This document shows positions 52,438 through 59,271 of a stretch of 64,000 nt of DNA, one piece after another. The translations under genes were made by a program, and so were the position numbers. Source of the DNA: Burkholderiales bacterium (GTDB taxonomy: Bacteria > Pseudomonadota > Gammaproteobacteria > Burkholderiales > Usitatibacteraceae). The stretch is from contig JAHCAK010000011.1 of the NCBI GenBank assembly GCA_019634955.1, positions 1 to 64,000 of the forward strand. Reading direction: 5' to 3'. The first letter of the stretch is position 1. Each line of letters starts with the position of its first letter. The notes below the pieces were generated by a model. That model was not told where the DNA came from and made no database searches. It was given only the letters and a program-made list of their open reading frames with translations.

Positions 52438-53627
52438 CTCGCCTCGCCCGCGGCAAGGCGCCGGATGGCGGCGAGGCCGAGCGCCGGCCCCACCGCCACG
52501 GGCACGAACCACCACGCGACGGGCAGATGGTGCGCGAGCGCCGAGGCGAGCTGGATGCTCGCGATGGTGAGCGCGAACCCGATGCAGTTCACGATCGTGA
52601 GGGTGGAGCCCACGAAGGCCTTCGGCGCCGTCGCCGCCGTGAGCGCGGAGAACTGCGGCGAATCGCCCACCACGCACACGCCCCAGACGGTGAGGAACGC
52701 GGCGAAGGCGGGGAAGGGGAGCAGGAAGGCCAGCGGCGAGAGCAGGCAGCACGCGCCGGAGACCGAGAGCTGCGCGAAGGCCACGCGGGCGCTTCCCGCC
52801 TGGCGCGAGACGATCCCTCCCGCGACGCTGCCGATCGCGCCCGCCGCGATCACCCAGAAGGACCACAGGCTCGCATTGACCGTCTCGCCCGCGTGCATCG
52901 CCGCGTGCCCGGCGATCATGAGCGGCACCATCGCCCAGAAGGTGTAGAGCTCCCACATGTGCCCGAAGTAGCCGAAGGCCGAGGCACGCAGGTCCCGCGA
53001 GGCGAAGATCCCCAGGAGCGCGTGCGGGTCGAAGCGCGTGCCGCGCGGGTGGTGCGGGCCGTCGGGCACCAGCGCGTACATGATCGCGCCGCCGGCCACC
53101 GCGAGCGCGGAGAGCCACGCCGTCACCGAGGTCCACGGCAGCGCGTGCCCGAGCCCCTTGATGAGGTGCGGGAACGCGGTGCCCAGCACGAGCGCGCCCA
53201 CGAGGTAGCCGAGCGCGCCGCCCAGGCCCTCCCGGTACCAGCTCGCCGCGATCTTCATGCCGACGGGGTAGATGCCGGCGAGGCAGAAGCCGGTCGCGAA
53301 CCGCAGGGCGAGGAGCGGGCCGTAGGCGGATGCGTCACGCGCCAGCAGCACGATCGCGCCGTTGGCCGCCGCGCCGAGGACCGCGCTCGCGAGGAAAACC
53401 GCGCGCGGCGAGAAGCGGTCGGCGAGGTTGGCGAGCGCGAAGACGAGCGTGCCGGCGATGAAGCCCAGCTGCACCGCGGAGGTGATGGTTGCGAGCGCGT
53501 CCGGCCCCAGCCCGAGATCGCGCTGCAGGTCGGGCAGGACGGCGTTTCCGGCGAACCAGAGCGAGGTGCCGGCGAACTGCGAGAAGACGATCGCGGGCAG
53601 GATGCGCCGCGGCCGGCTGGGGTGCAT
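52434..53627 (-). CDS. MFS transporter (first of a coupled pair)
   Basis: 397 residues, 12 membrane segments, starting FSQFAGTSLWFAGNAVLPDL. NLADRFSPRAVFLASAV is the loop motif after helix 2. The FAGNAVLPDLQRD start is shared with MFS proteins annotated as cyanate- or nitrate-permease-like, but that is not a substrate assignment. It is the first gene of a two-gene unit with the next MFS gene and is divergent from the lipoprotein genes. Confidence 0.87.
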   Translation of the reverse strand: MHPSRPRRILPAIVFSQFAGTSLWFAGNAVLPDLQRDLGLGPDALATITSAVQLGFIAGTLVFALANLADRFSPRAVFLASAVLGAAANGAIVLLARDASAYGPLLALRFATGFCLAGIYPVGMKIAASWYREGLGGALGYLVGALVLGTAFPHLIKGLGHALPWTSVTAWLSALAVAGGAIMYALVPDGPHHPRGTRFDPHALLGIFASRDLRASAFGYFGHMWELYTFWAMVPLMIAGHAAMHAGETVNASLWSFWVIAAGAIGSVAGGIVSRQAGSARVAFAQLSVSGACCLLSPLAFLLPFPAFAAFLTVWGVCVVGDSPQFSALTAATAPKAFVGSTLTIVNCIGFALTIASIQLASALAHHLPVAWWFVPVAVGPALGLAAIRRLAAGEAR

Positions 53628-53735
53628 GGGAGCTGGCCGGCCGGAGCCGGGGTTCGGGACGAAGGCGGAAGTCTAGCGGATCGAGTTGCCCGGACACGCC
53701 GTGTGGGGCCGGCGCGGCAGGCGCTGGGGAGGCTA

Positions 53736-53764
53736 TTGACAGCGCGGAATTATTAGCGTTAAGT
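53736..53764 (+). promoter_or_regulatory. Promoter before the lipoprotein genes
   Basis: A perfect TTGACA (53736-53741) is followed after 17 bp by TTAAGT (53759-53764), a weak -10. The surrounding bases are AT-richer than the window in general. The expected transcript start is within a few bases of the first lipoprotein ATG. Confidence 0.4.
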
Positions 53765-53775
53765 GCACGACTTCG

Positions 53776-54063
53776 ATGAATAACATAGCGGTAATTCTCG
53801 TCGGCTTGGCCCTCCCCGGGTGCGCCTATGTCGAGGTGCGCGACGGCGACCGCGTGACGAGAGGCCTGCAGCTGGGCGGCATCGCGCCGGCGGCGGAATC
53901 CGCCCGGCCGGTTTCGGTGAACCGCTGGGTGGCGGGGTTCTGGGCGTCCGCGGGGCAGCTATCCGTGGGGGTCGTCCGGGAGGCGGCCTGGGTGGTTCCG
54001 CCCGGCCAGTCGTGCGTCTTTCAGGGGGCGGTCGGCGGATCGCCTGTCGAAACGGTGAGGTAG
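53776..54063 (+). CDS. Small predicted lipoprotein
   Basis: 95 residues. MNNIAVILVGLALPGC gives a lipobox (LPGC) with Cys16 for lipidation, although the usual N-terminal Lys/Arg is missing. The mature part has no recognised domain. No ribosome binding site is seen and the promoter sits directly upstream, so translation could be leaderless. It is followed after 18 bp by a second lipoprotein gene. Confidence 0.6.
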   Translation: MNNIAVILVGLALPGCAYVEVRDGDRVTRGLQLGGIAPAAESARPVSVNRWVAGFWASAGQLSVGVVREAAWVVPPGQSCVFQGAVGGSPVETVR

Positions 54064-54081
54064 AACGACAAGGAGAAATTC

Positions 54082-54627
54082 ATGATCAAGAGCGCACTCG
54101 GTTCCCTCGTGCTTCTGTCCGCGCTTCCGGCCTGCACGCCCCTGGGCATGATCTATGCCCATCGCGATACCTATGGTCTGGACATGTCCACGGGCGCGAA
54201 TGCCACGGCGCCGTTCCAGATCAACCTGGGCGCCTCGAATCAAATGGCCACTTATGTCCCGGTTGGGATACCTGATGGAAATACCCCGGTTGGATCGGCC
54301 ATTGGCGATGCGGCCAAGCAACTCATTGCGGACGTTGATGCGGACAAGCGGCTGGCGGCCTTCTCTCAGTTTGCGTCGGATGCACGGTTCTCCGATATGT
54401 ACTCTGTCTACAGCACGTTCAATTCGAAGACCGATGCGGGCTCGCAATCGCTCGGGCTCAACCGCGGCAACATGTTCGCCACTGGGAACGCCGCGCGCGC
54501 GCTCGCCGAGACGGATCGAGCGCGCACCTGCTTGGAGCTCGAGAAGCTCGCCGAGGCGAACAAGGGCGTCGACGCGAAGTACGAGGCGATCCGCAAGACG
54601 ATAGCCAGCGTTTGCGACGCCAAGTAG
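54082..54627 (+). CDS. Predicted lipoprotein
   Basis: 181 residues. The signal MIKSALGSLVLLSALPAC has a lipobox (LPAC) at Cys18. The mature part is helical toward the C-terminus (DRARTCLELEKLAEANKGVD) and ends with a second Cys that could pair with another Cys in the mature chain. AAGGAG precedes the ATG. The base composition is noticeably less GC-rich than neighbouring genes. I recognise no family; it probably sits in the outer or inner membrane with its partner lipoprotein. Confidence 0.72.
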   Translation: MIKSALGSLVLLSALPACTPLGMIYAHRDTYGLDMSTGANATAPFQINLGASNQMATYVPVGIPDGNTPVGSAIGDAAKQLIADVDADKRLAAFSQFASDARFSDMYSVYSTFNSKTDAGSQSLGLNRGNMFATGNAARALAETDRARTCLELEKLAEANKGVDAKYEAIRKTIASVCDAK

Positions 54628-54679
54628 CCGCACTCCGATCGCCATCGGCCATTGGGCGCCCACGAAACCGGGCCTGGAG

Positions 54680-55285
54680 TTGCTGCTGCTCGAGTTCGGC
54701 GTCGGCGCGCAGATTCTCGGGCGAAAGCCGCCGTCCGCCGCCGATATCGAGCAGGCCATGGCGATCCTCGATGCCGCACCCAAGGGCGTCTCGCCGATGG
54801 AGATCGCGGAGTACTTTCTCGGCGTCGACGAGGTGAGCGACTCCACCGGGGAGCCCTTCATCGAGGAATGGGAGGAGAAGGCCAACCCGATGATCCTCCA
54901 GTTCTTCCGTGCCACCGGCTATCCTGGCGTGCACGGTGATGACGTTCCCTGGTGCGCGGTCTTCGCCTGCTGGTGCATCGAAAGGGCCGGGCGCACCTCG
55001 CCCCTGTCGTGGAGCTCGGGCTCCTTCCGGTGTCACGGCACGGAGACCGAAGCACCGGCGGCGGGCGATGTGGTGGTCTTCAGGAACGCCGGTGAAAACG
55101 AGCCGTGCAAGGGAAAGGGGCACGTGGGGTACTTCGCGGGCTGGGACGGGGGCCGGATCCTGACCCTCGGCGGCAACCAGCGCGCGCCCGGCAGCACGGG
55201 GAGCATCTGCATCGCAGGCTATCCCGGCCCCGGGCAGTCGCTTCACTCCTTCCGCCGAGTCGACAGCTTCGCGGCGCGTGGCTGA
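54680..55285 (+). CDS. CHAP/NlpC-like amidase (TIGR02594-type), start uncertain
   Basis: 201 residues from a TTG codon. The C-terminal half carries DVPWCAVFACWCIERAG (Cys nucleophile), GHVGYFAGWDGGRILTLGGNQ (His plus Asn/Gln), the pattern of small CHAP-fold peptidoglycan amidases grouped as TIGR02594. The N-terminal half (ADIEQAMAILDAAPKGVSPMEIAEYFLGV) is helical. No good start or ribosome binding site exists; the open frame reaches back to 54605, so the gene may use TTG, depend on the lipoprotein upstream, or be 5'-truncated. Its end overlaps the convergent sigma gene by 43 bp. Confidence 0.65.
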   Translation: MLLLEFGVGAQILGRKPPSAADIEQAMAILDAAPKGVSPMEIAEYFLGVDEVSDSTGEPFIEEWEEKANPMILQFFRATGYPGVHGDDVPWCAVFACWCIERAGRTSPLSWSSGSFRCHGTETEAPAAGDVVVFRNAGENEPCKGKGHVGYFAGWDGGRILTLGGNQRAPGSTGSICIAGYPGPGQSLHSFRRVDSFAARG

Positions 55286-56559
55286 TCCTTGCCGGGCGTC
55301 GGTGATGCCCGCGCCATGAGCAGCGCCTTCTCCCGCGCATTTCCCGCCAACCCCGCCGCCCGCTTCCACTCCGCTCGCGCCTCCTCTACCCGCCCCAGCT
55401 TCGCGAGGAGGTCCGCGCGCACGCTCGGCAGCAGGTGGTAGCCCTGCATCGCCGGTTCCTCGAGGAGTGAATCGGCGATCTCGAGCCCCGCCGCCGGCCC
55501 GAAGGCCATGCCGACGGCGACCGCGCGGTTGAGCTCCACGACGGGCGAGGGCATCACCTGCGCGAGTGCATCGTAGAGCGCCGCGATCCGCGCCCAGTCC
55601 GTGGCGGCGGCGACCCGTGCCCGCGCGTGGCACGCCGCGATCGCCGCCTGCAGCGTGTAGGGCCCGAGCGCGCCGCCCAGCGACTCGGCCCGCTCCAGCG
55701 CGGCGAGCCCCCGGCGGATGAGCAACGGATCCCAGCGCGAACGGTCCTGGTCCATCAGCAGCACCGGCGCGCCGTCGGGCCCCACCCGCGCGGGCAGGCG
55801 GGACGCCTGGATCTCCATGAGCGCCACGAGGCCGTGCACCTCGCGCTCCTGCGGCATCAGGCCGGCGAGCACGCGCCCCAGACGCAGCGCCTCCTCGCAA
55901 AGCGCGGGCCGCGTCCAGTCCTCGCCCGCGGTGGCCGCGAAGCCCTCGTTGAAGACGAGGTAGACGACTTCGAGCACGGAGGCGAGCCGCGCCTCGAGCT
56001 CCGCGCCGCGAGGCACTTCGAAGGGCACCCGCGCCTCGGAAAGCGTCCGCTTGGCCCGCACGAGGCGCTGCGCGATCGTCGCCTCCTGCGCGAGGTACGC
56101 GCGGGCGATCTCGGCGGTCGTGAGCCCGCCCACCAGCTTGAGCGTGAGCGCCACCCGCGCCTCGGGCGAGAGCACCGGGTGGCAGGCCGTGAACACCAGC
56201 CGCAGCAGGTCGTCGCCGATGTCGTCGCTCAGGGCGTCGTCGATGGCCTCGGCGCGCTCGCGCGCGGCGATGTCGTGCGCGAGGTCCATCTCGGCGGCGA
56301 GCTCGGCGTTCTTGCGCTCGAGCATCTTGTAGCGCCGCAGCTGGTCCAGCGCGCGGTTCTTCGCCGCCGCCATGAGCCACGCGCCGGGGTTCTCCGGCAC
56401 GCCGGTGCGCGGCCAGGTCTCGAGCGCGGCCACCAGCGCGTCCTGCGCGAGCTCCTCCGCGACCCCCACGTCGCGCACGAGGCGGGCGAGGCCGGCGATG
56501 AGCCTCGCCGCCTCGATGCGCCAGACCGCCTCGATCGCGCGGCGTGCTTCCTCGGTCAC
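55243..56559 (-). CDS. ECF42-type sigma factor with long C-terminal extension
   Basis: 438 residues. Region 2 (about 10-75: ELAQDALVAALETWP, NPGAWLMAAAKNRALDQLRR) and region 4 (about 105-170: LTTAEIARAYLAQEATIAQRL) are followed by a 260-residue extension (SVLEVVYLVFNEGFAA, then TPR-like helices). That extension is the mark of the ECF42 group, whose genes sit with DGPF/YciI genes, exactly as here. No anti-sigma factor is expected; the extension is thought to control activity. It is the last gene of a four-gene operon, 7 bp behind the SRPBCC gene. Confidence 0.9.
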   Translation of the reverse strand: MTEEARRAIEAVWRIEAARLIAGLARLVRDVGVAEELAQDALVAALETWPRTGVPENPGAWLMAAAKNRALDQLRRYKMLERKNAELAAEMDLAHDIAARERAEAIDDALSDDIGDDLLRLVFTACHPVLSPEARVALTLKLVGGLTTAEIARAYLAQEATIAQRLVRAKRTLSEARVPFEVPRGAELEARLASVLEVVYLVFNEGFAATAGEDWTRPALCEEALRLGRVLAGLMPQEREVHGLVALMEIQASRLPARVGPDGAPVLLMDQDRSRWDPLLIRRGLAALERAESLGGALGPYTLQAAIAACHARARVAAATDWARIAALYDALAQVMPSPVVELNRAVAVGMAFGPAAGLEIADSLLEEPAMQGYHLLPSVRADLLAKLGRVEEARAEWKRAAGLAGNAREKALLMARASPTPGKDQPRAAKLSTRRKE

Positions 56560-56566
56560 GCAGCCC

Positions 56567-57103
56567 TCACGGCGCGGGCTTCTCCGCCACCGCCTTGAGG
56601 CCCGCGAGGCCCGACTCGAAGTCCGGCCCCACCATCCGGTCCATGCTCATGAAGAGGCCGATCAGCTTGGTCATGAACGCGGCATCCCCGAACATGGCCC
56701 AGGTGACGGTGGTCGCGTCTCCACCGGCCTTGAAGGTGAACTCGGCCTTCGCCTTCGATTCGAACGGCTGGAGGAAGTGGAGCTGGATGAGGATCCTCGA
56801 GGGCGCTTCGGCCTCGAGGATCTCCATGCGGCCCGAGCCCACGTCCTTGTTGCCTTCCCACCCGTAGGTGGCGCCCTTGCCGGAGGCGGGCCCGCCGAAG
56901 GTGCGCTTCATCGCCGGGTCGCGCTTCTCCCACGGCGACCACGGGCCCCAGGCGCGCAGCTCCGCGACCTGCGCGTAGATGCGCTCCGGCGGCGCCTTGA
57001 TCGTGGTCGACCGAACCACGCGGTAGGTGTCGGCCTGCATCGCGGCCGCCACCAGCACGGCCGCGATCGCGAGGACCAGCACGATGAGGATTGCCTTGAT
57101 CAT
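56567..57103 (-). CDS. SRPBCC/polyketide-cyclase-like protein with N-terminal membrane anchor
   Basis: 178 residues. A hydrophobic N-terminus (AILIVLVLAIAAVLVAAAM) anchors a START/SRPBCC domain (about 30-178: RSTTIKAPPERIYAQVAELRAWGPWSPW, and GLAGLKAVAEK at the end). This fold binds hydrophobic ligands. It lies between the tandem YciI protein and the ECF42 sigma gene and is probably part of the sigma-controlled response. Ligand unknown. Confidence 0.85.
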   Translation of the reverse strand: MIKAILIVLVLAIAAVLVAAAMQADTYRVVRSTTIKAPPERIYAQVAELRAWGPWSPWEKRDPAMKRTFGGPASGKGATYGWEGNKDVGSGRMEILEAEAPSRILIQLHFLQPFESKAKAEFTFKAGGDATTVTWAMFGDAAFMTKLIGLFMSMDRMVGPDFESGLAGLKAVAEKPAP

Positions 57104-57115
57104 GGCGATCTCCCT

Positions 57116-57853
57116 TCAGTGGTTCTCCATCTTTACGATGGGCAGGAAGTCGATCTCGACGTCGCCGATGAGCCTCGCGAAGTCGGCGGAGACCTCGATA
57201 GCCTCCTTCGCGGAAGGCACCTCGAACACGGCGTAGCCCGCGATGAGCTCCTTCGATTCCGTGAACGGCCCGTCGGTCACGGTGCGGCGGCCGTTCGCGA
57301 AGCGCACGCGCGTGCCCTGCGCGGAAGGCGCGAGGCCGACGGACGCCACGAGCACGCCCGCCTTCTTCATCTCCTGCAACAGCGCGTCCATGCGCGCCAT
57401 CGTCTCCGGGGAGGGCGGCTCGCCCGATTCGGTGCGCGCGTCCGCCTTGCGAAGCGCCATGAACCGGCGCGTGGCGATGGCGTCGGGTTTCGGCGCGGCC
57501 CCGCAGTCCCAGGGCTCGCTCACGGGGCGCACGTCGATCACGCAGTCGCCCAGCGTCCCGGCGTACCGCGTGGCCCACTCGATGGCCTCGAGGAGGTTTC
57601 GCGCGCGCAGGATCCCGAAGCCGGCCGTGAGCTCGTTCTCGCCCTTGAGCGGCCCGGCGGTCACGGTGCGCTTGCCGCCCGCGAACACGAGCCGCGCGCC
57701 CTGCGCGCTGGGGCACAGGCCCTCGGTGGCCACGAGCATGCCGCTCTGGAAAAGGGAGCCCACGAGCTGGCCCATGCCGGCCATGAGTTCCGGCGACGGC
57801 GGCTGGCCGGCCTCGTTGGCGGCGTTGGTCTTGTGCATGGCGATGATGCGCAT
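57116..57853 (-). CDS. Tandem YciI/DGPF-domain protein
   Basis: 245 residues made of two YCII-related domains (about 1-120 and 127-245). The second has the canonical motif DGPFTESKELIAGYAVFEV. In the first the same position reads AGPLKGENELTAGFGILRA, so its DGPF has decayed to AGPL. These domains are small ferredoxin-like proteins typical of ECF42 operons, with no established reaction. The gene starts 2 bp after the stop of the single-domain YciI gene. Confidence 0.87.
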   Translation of the reverse strand: MRIIAMHKTNAANEAGQPPSPELMAGMGQLVGSLFQSGMLVATEGLCPSAQGARLVFAGGKRTVTAGPLKGENELTAGFGILRARNLLEAIEWATRYAGTLGDCVIDVRPVSEPWDCGAAPKPDAIATRRFMALRKADARTESGEPPSPETMARMDALLQEMKKAGVLVASVGLAPSAQGTRVRFANGRRTVTDGPFTESKELIAGYAVFEVPSAKEAIEVSADFARLIGDVEIDFLPIVKMENH

Positions 57854-57855
57854 GG

Positions 57856-58275
57856 TCAGCCCTCCTTCCCGCCCATGCCGATGTCGCGGAAGCGCTGCAC
57901 CGCCTCCTTCGGCTCGAAGTCCTCCAGTTCGAAGAGCCGGCGCACCTCGATCTCGCAGTCGAGGTCGTTGCCGCGCGGGTTGGGGAAGCGCCGCGTCCAC
58001 TCCAGCGCCTCCTCGCGCGACTTCACCTGGATGAGGGTGTAGCCCGCGATCATCTCCTTGGCCTCGGTGAAGGGCCCGTCGACCACCTGGCGCTTGCCGC
58101 CGCGGTACTGCACCTTCCAGCCTTCCGCGCTTCGCTTGAGTCCCGAGCCGTCCAGCAGCACGCCGGCCTTGGCGAGTTCCTCGTGGTAGGCGGCCATTTC
58201 GGCCAGCCGCTCTTCGGAAGGCATGGCGCCCGCCTCGGATTCCGGGCTGGCCTTCACGATGATCATGTAGCGCAT
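57856..58275 (-). CDS. YciI/DGPF-domain protein
   Basis: 139 residues, starting MRYMIIVKASPESEAG and carrying VVDGPFTEAKEMIAGYTLIQV near 72-92. AAGGAG lies 8 bases before ATG 58275, which rules out the upstream in-frame ATG. It is the first gene of the ECF42 operon, directly behind a promoter resembling ECF42 targets. The function of DGPF proteins is unknown. Confidence 0.9.
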   Translation of the reverse strand: MRYMIIVKASPESEAGAMPSEERLAEMAAYHEELAKAGVLLDGSGLKRSAEGWKVQYRGGKRQVVDGPFTEAKEMIAGYTLIQVKSREEALEWTRRFPNPRGNDLDCEIEVRRLFELEDFEPKEAVQRFRDIGMGGKEG

Positions 58276-58356
58276 CGTCGTAACTCCTTGGTTTGTAAGG
58301 GAGGTCGAGGCGAGGCTCGCGGCCGGGTGGGCCGGAAGCCGGGACTCTACTCCCAC

Positions 58357-58383
58357 GACGAACGGGCGCGGGCGAATTCGACA
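58357..58383 (-). promoter_or_regulatory. Probable ECF42-dependent promoter of the YciI-SRPBCC-sigma operon
   Basis: On the minus strand TGTCGA (58383-58378), 17 bp, then CGTC (58360-58357). As I recall, ECF42 sigma factors recognise TGTCGA at -35 and CGA/TC at -10, so both elements match with standard spacing. The operon includes the ECF42 gene, giving a positive autoregulatory loop. The implied leader is about 75 bases. Confidence 0.6.
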
Positions 58384-58425
58384 CGGCCCGGAGGGCCCGG
58401 TCGCCGCCCGGCCGCTACGCCCGAA

Positions 58426-58437
58426 AGCTATATAGCT
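58426..58437. promoter_or_regulatory. 12-bp palindrome before the GntR/UTRA gene
   Basis: AGCTATATAGCT is a perfect palindrome. TG-C-TATTGA (58442-58450) just downstream resembles an extended -10, leaving about 26 bases to the start codon. The placement suits a GntR operator that blocks polymerase. Confidence 0.5.
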
Positions 58438-58482
58438 CTGATGCTATTGACCCCCCGCCGCCGCCCCGCCTAGACTGCGCCG

Positions 58483-59271
58483 ATGCCCATCCACGCCCCC
58501 ATCGTGCTGCGCTTCCGCGCGGCGCCGCTCGCGATGCCCAAGCACGCGCGGCTGCGCGCCGCGGTGGCGGAGGCCGTGGAAGCCGGCGAGATCCCCGTCG
58601 GCGCCAAGATGATGGGCGAGCGGGAGCTGAGCGAGCTCCTCGGCGTGAGCCTCGGCACCACGCAGAAGGCGCTGGGCAGCCTGGTCCGCGACGGCTTCCT
58701 CGTGCGCCGCCAGGGCCACGGCACCTTCGTGGGCAGCGCGCGGCGCCCCGTCTCCGGCTCGTGGCACTACCGCTTCCTCGACGACGACGGCGTCTCCGAG
58801 CTTCCCGTCTTCGCGACCATCCTCGAACGCAAGCTCGTGGCGGGCGAAGGCGAGTGGACGCGCGCGCTCGGCCCCGACCCGGCCGGTTACGCGATGGTCC
58901 GCCGCGCGCTGGACGTGGGCGGGCGCCTCACTTGCGCGAGCGACCTCTACCTCCCTGCCAGCCGCTTCGGGAAGATCCTGCGCATGGCGGAGAAGCGCCT
59001 CACCGACGTGAACGTGAAGGCGCTCCTCGAGACTGAATTCTCCGCCCCCACCCTGCACTCGGAAGGCGTGGCCCATGTGGTGCAGCTCGCCGCCGCGGAT
59101 TGCCGCGTCATGGGCGTAGCCAAGGGCGCATGGGGCCTCGAGATCCACATCGTGAGCCGCAGCTTCGGCCGCGTGCCCATCACCTGGCAGCGCATGGTGG
59201 TGCCGTCCACGCCGCAGGGGCTCAAGCTCGATTTCCATCCGCCCGGAAGCGCGGGCGAAACAGGCCCATGA
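58483..59271 (+). CDS. GntR family transcriptional regulator, UTRA (HutC-like) subgroup
   Basis: 262 residues. The HTH (about 25-80: GERELSELLGVSLGTTQKAL, then VRRQGHGTFVG) is followed by a UTRA-like effector domain (about 95-250: MVRRALDVGGRLTCASDLYLPA, and WGLEIHIVSRSFG). UTRA regulators bind small metabolites, such as urocanate or sugar phosphates, and repress local operons. The downstream DUF3604 gene overlaps its stop as ATGA, so the regulator heads the cassette that it likely controls. Confidence 0.87.
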   Translation: MPIHAPIVLRFRAAPLAMPKHARLRAAVAEAVEAGEIPVGAKMMGERELSELLGVSLGTTQKALGSLVRDGFLVRRQGHGTFVGSARRPVSGSWHYRFLDDDGVSELPVFATILERKLVAGEGEWTRALGPDPAGYAMVRRALDVGGRLTCASDLYLPASRFGKILRMAEKRLTDVNVKALLETEFSAPTLHSEGVAHVVQLAAADCRVMGVAKGAWGLEIHIVSRSFGRVPITWQRMVVPSTPQGLKLDFHPPGSAGETGP

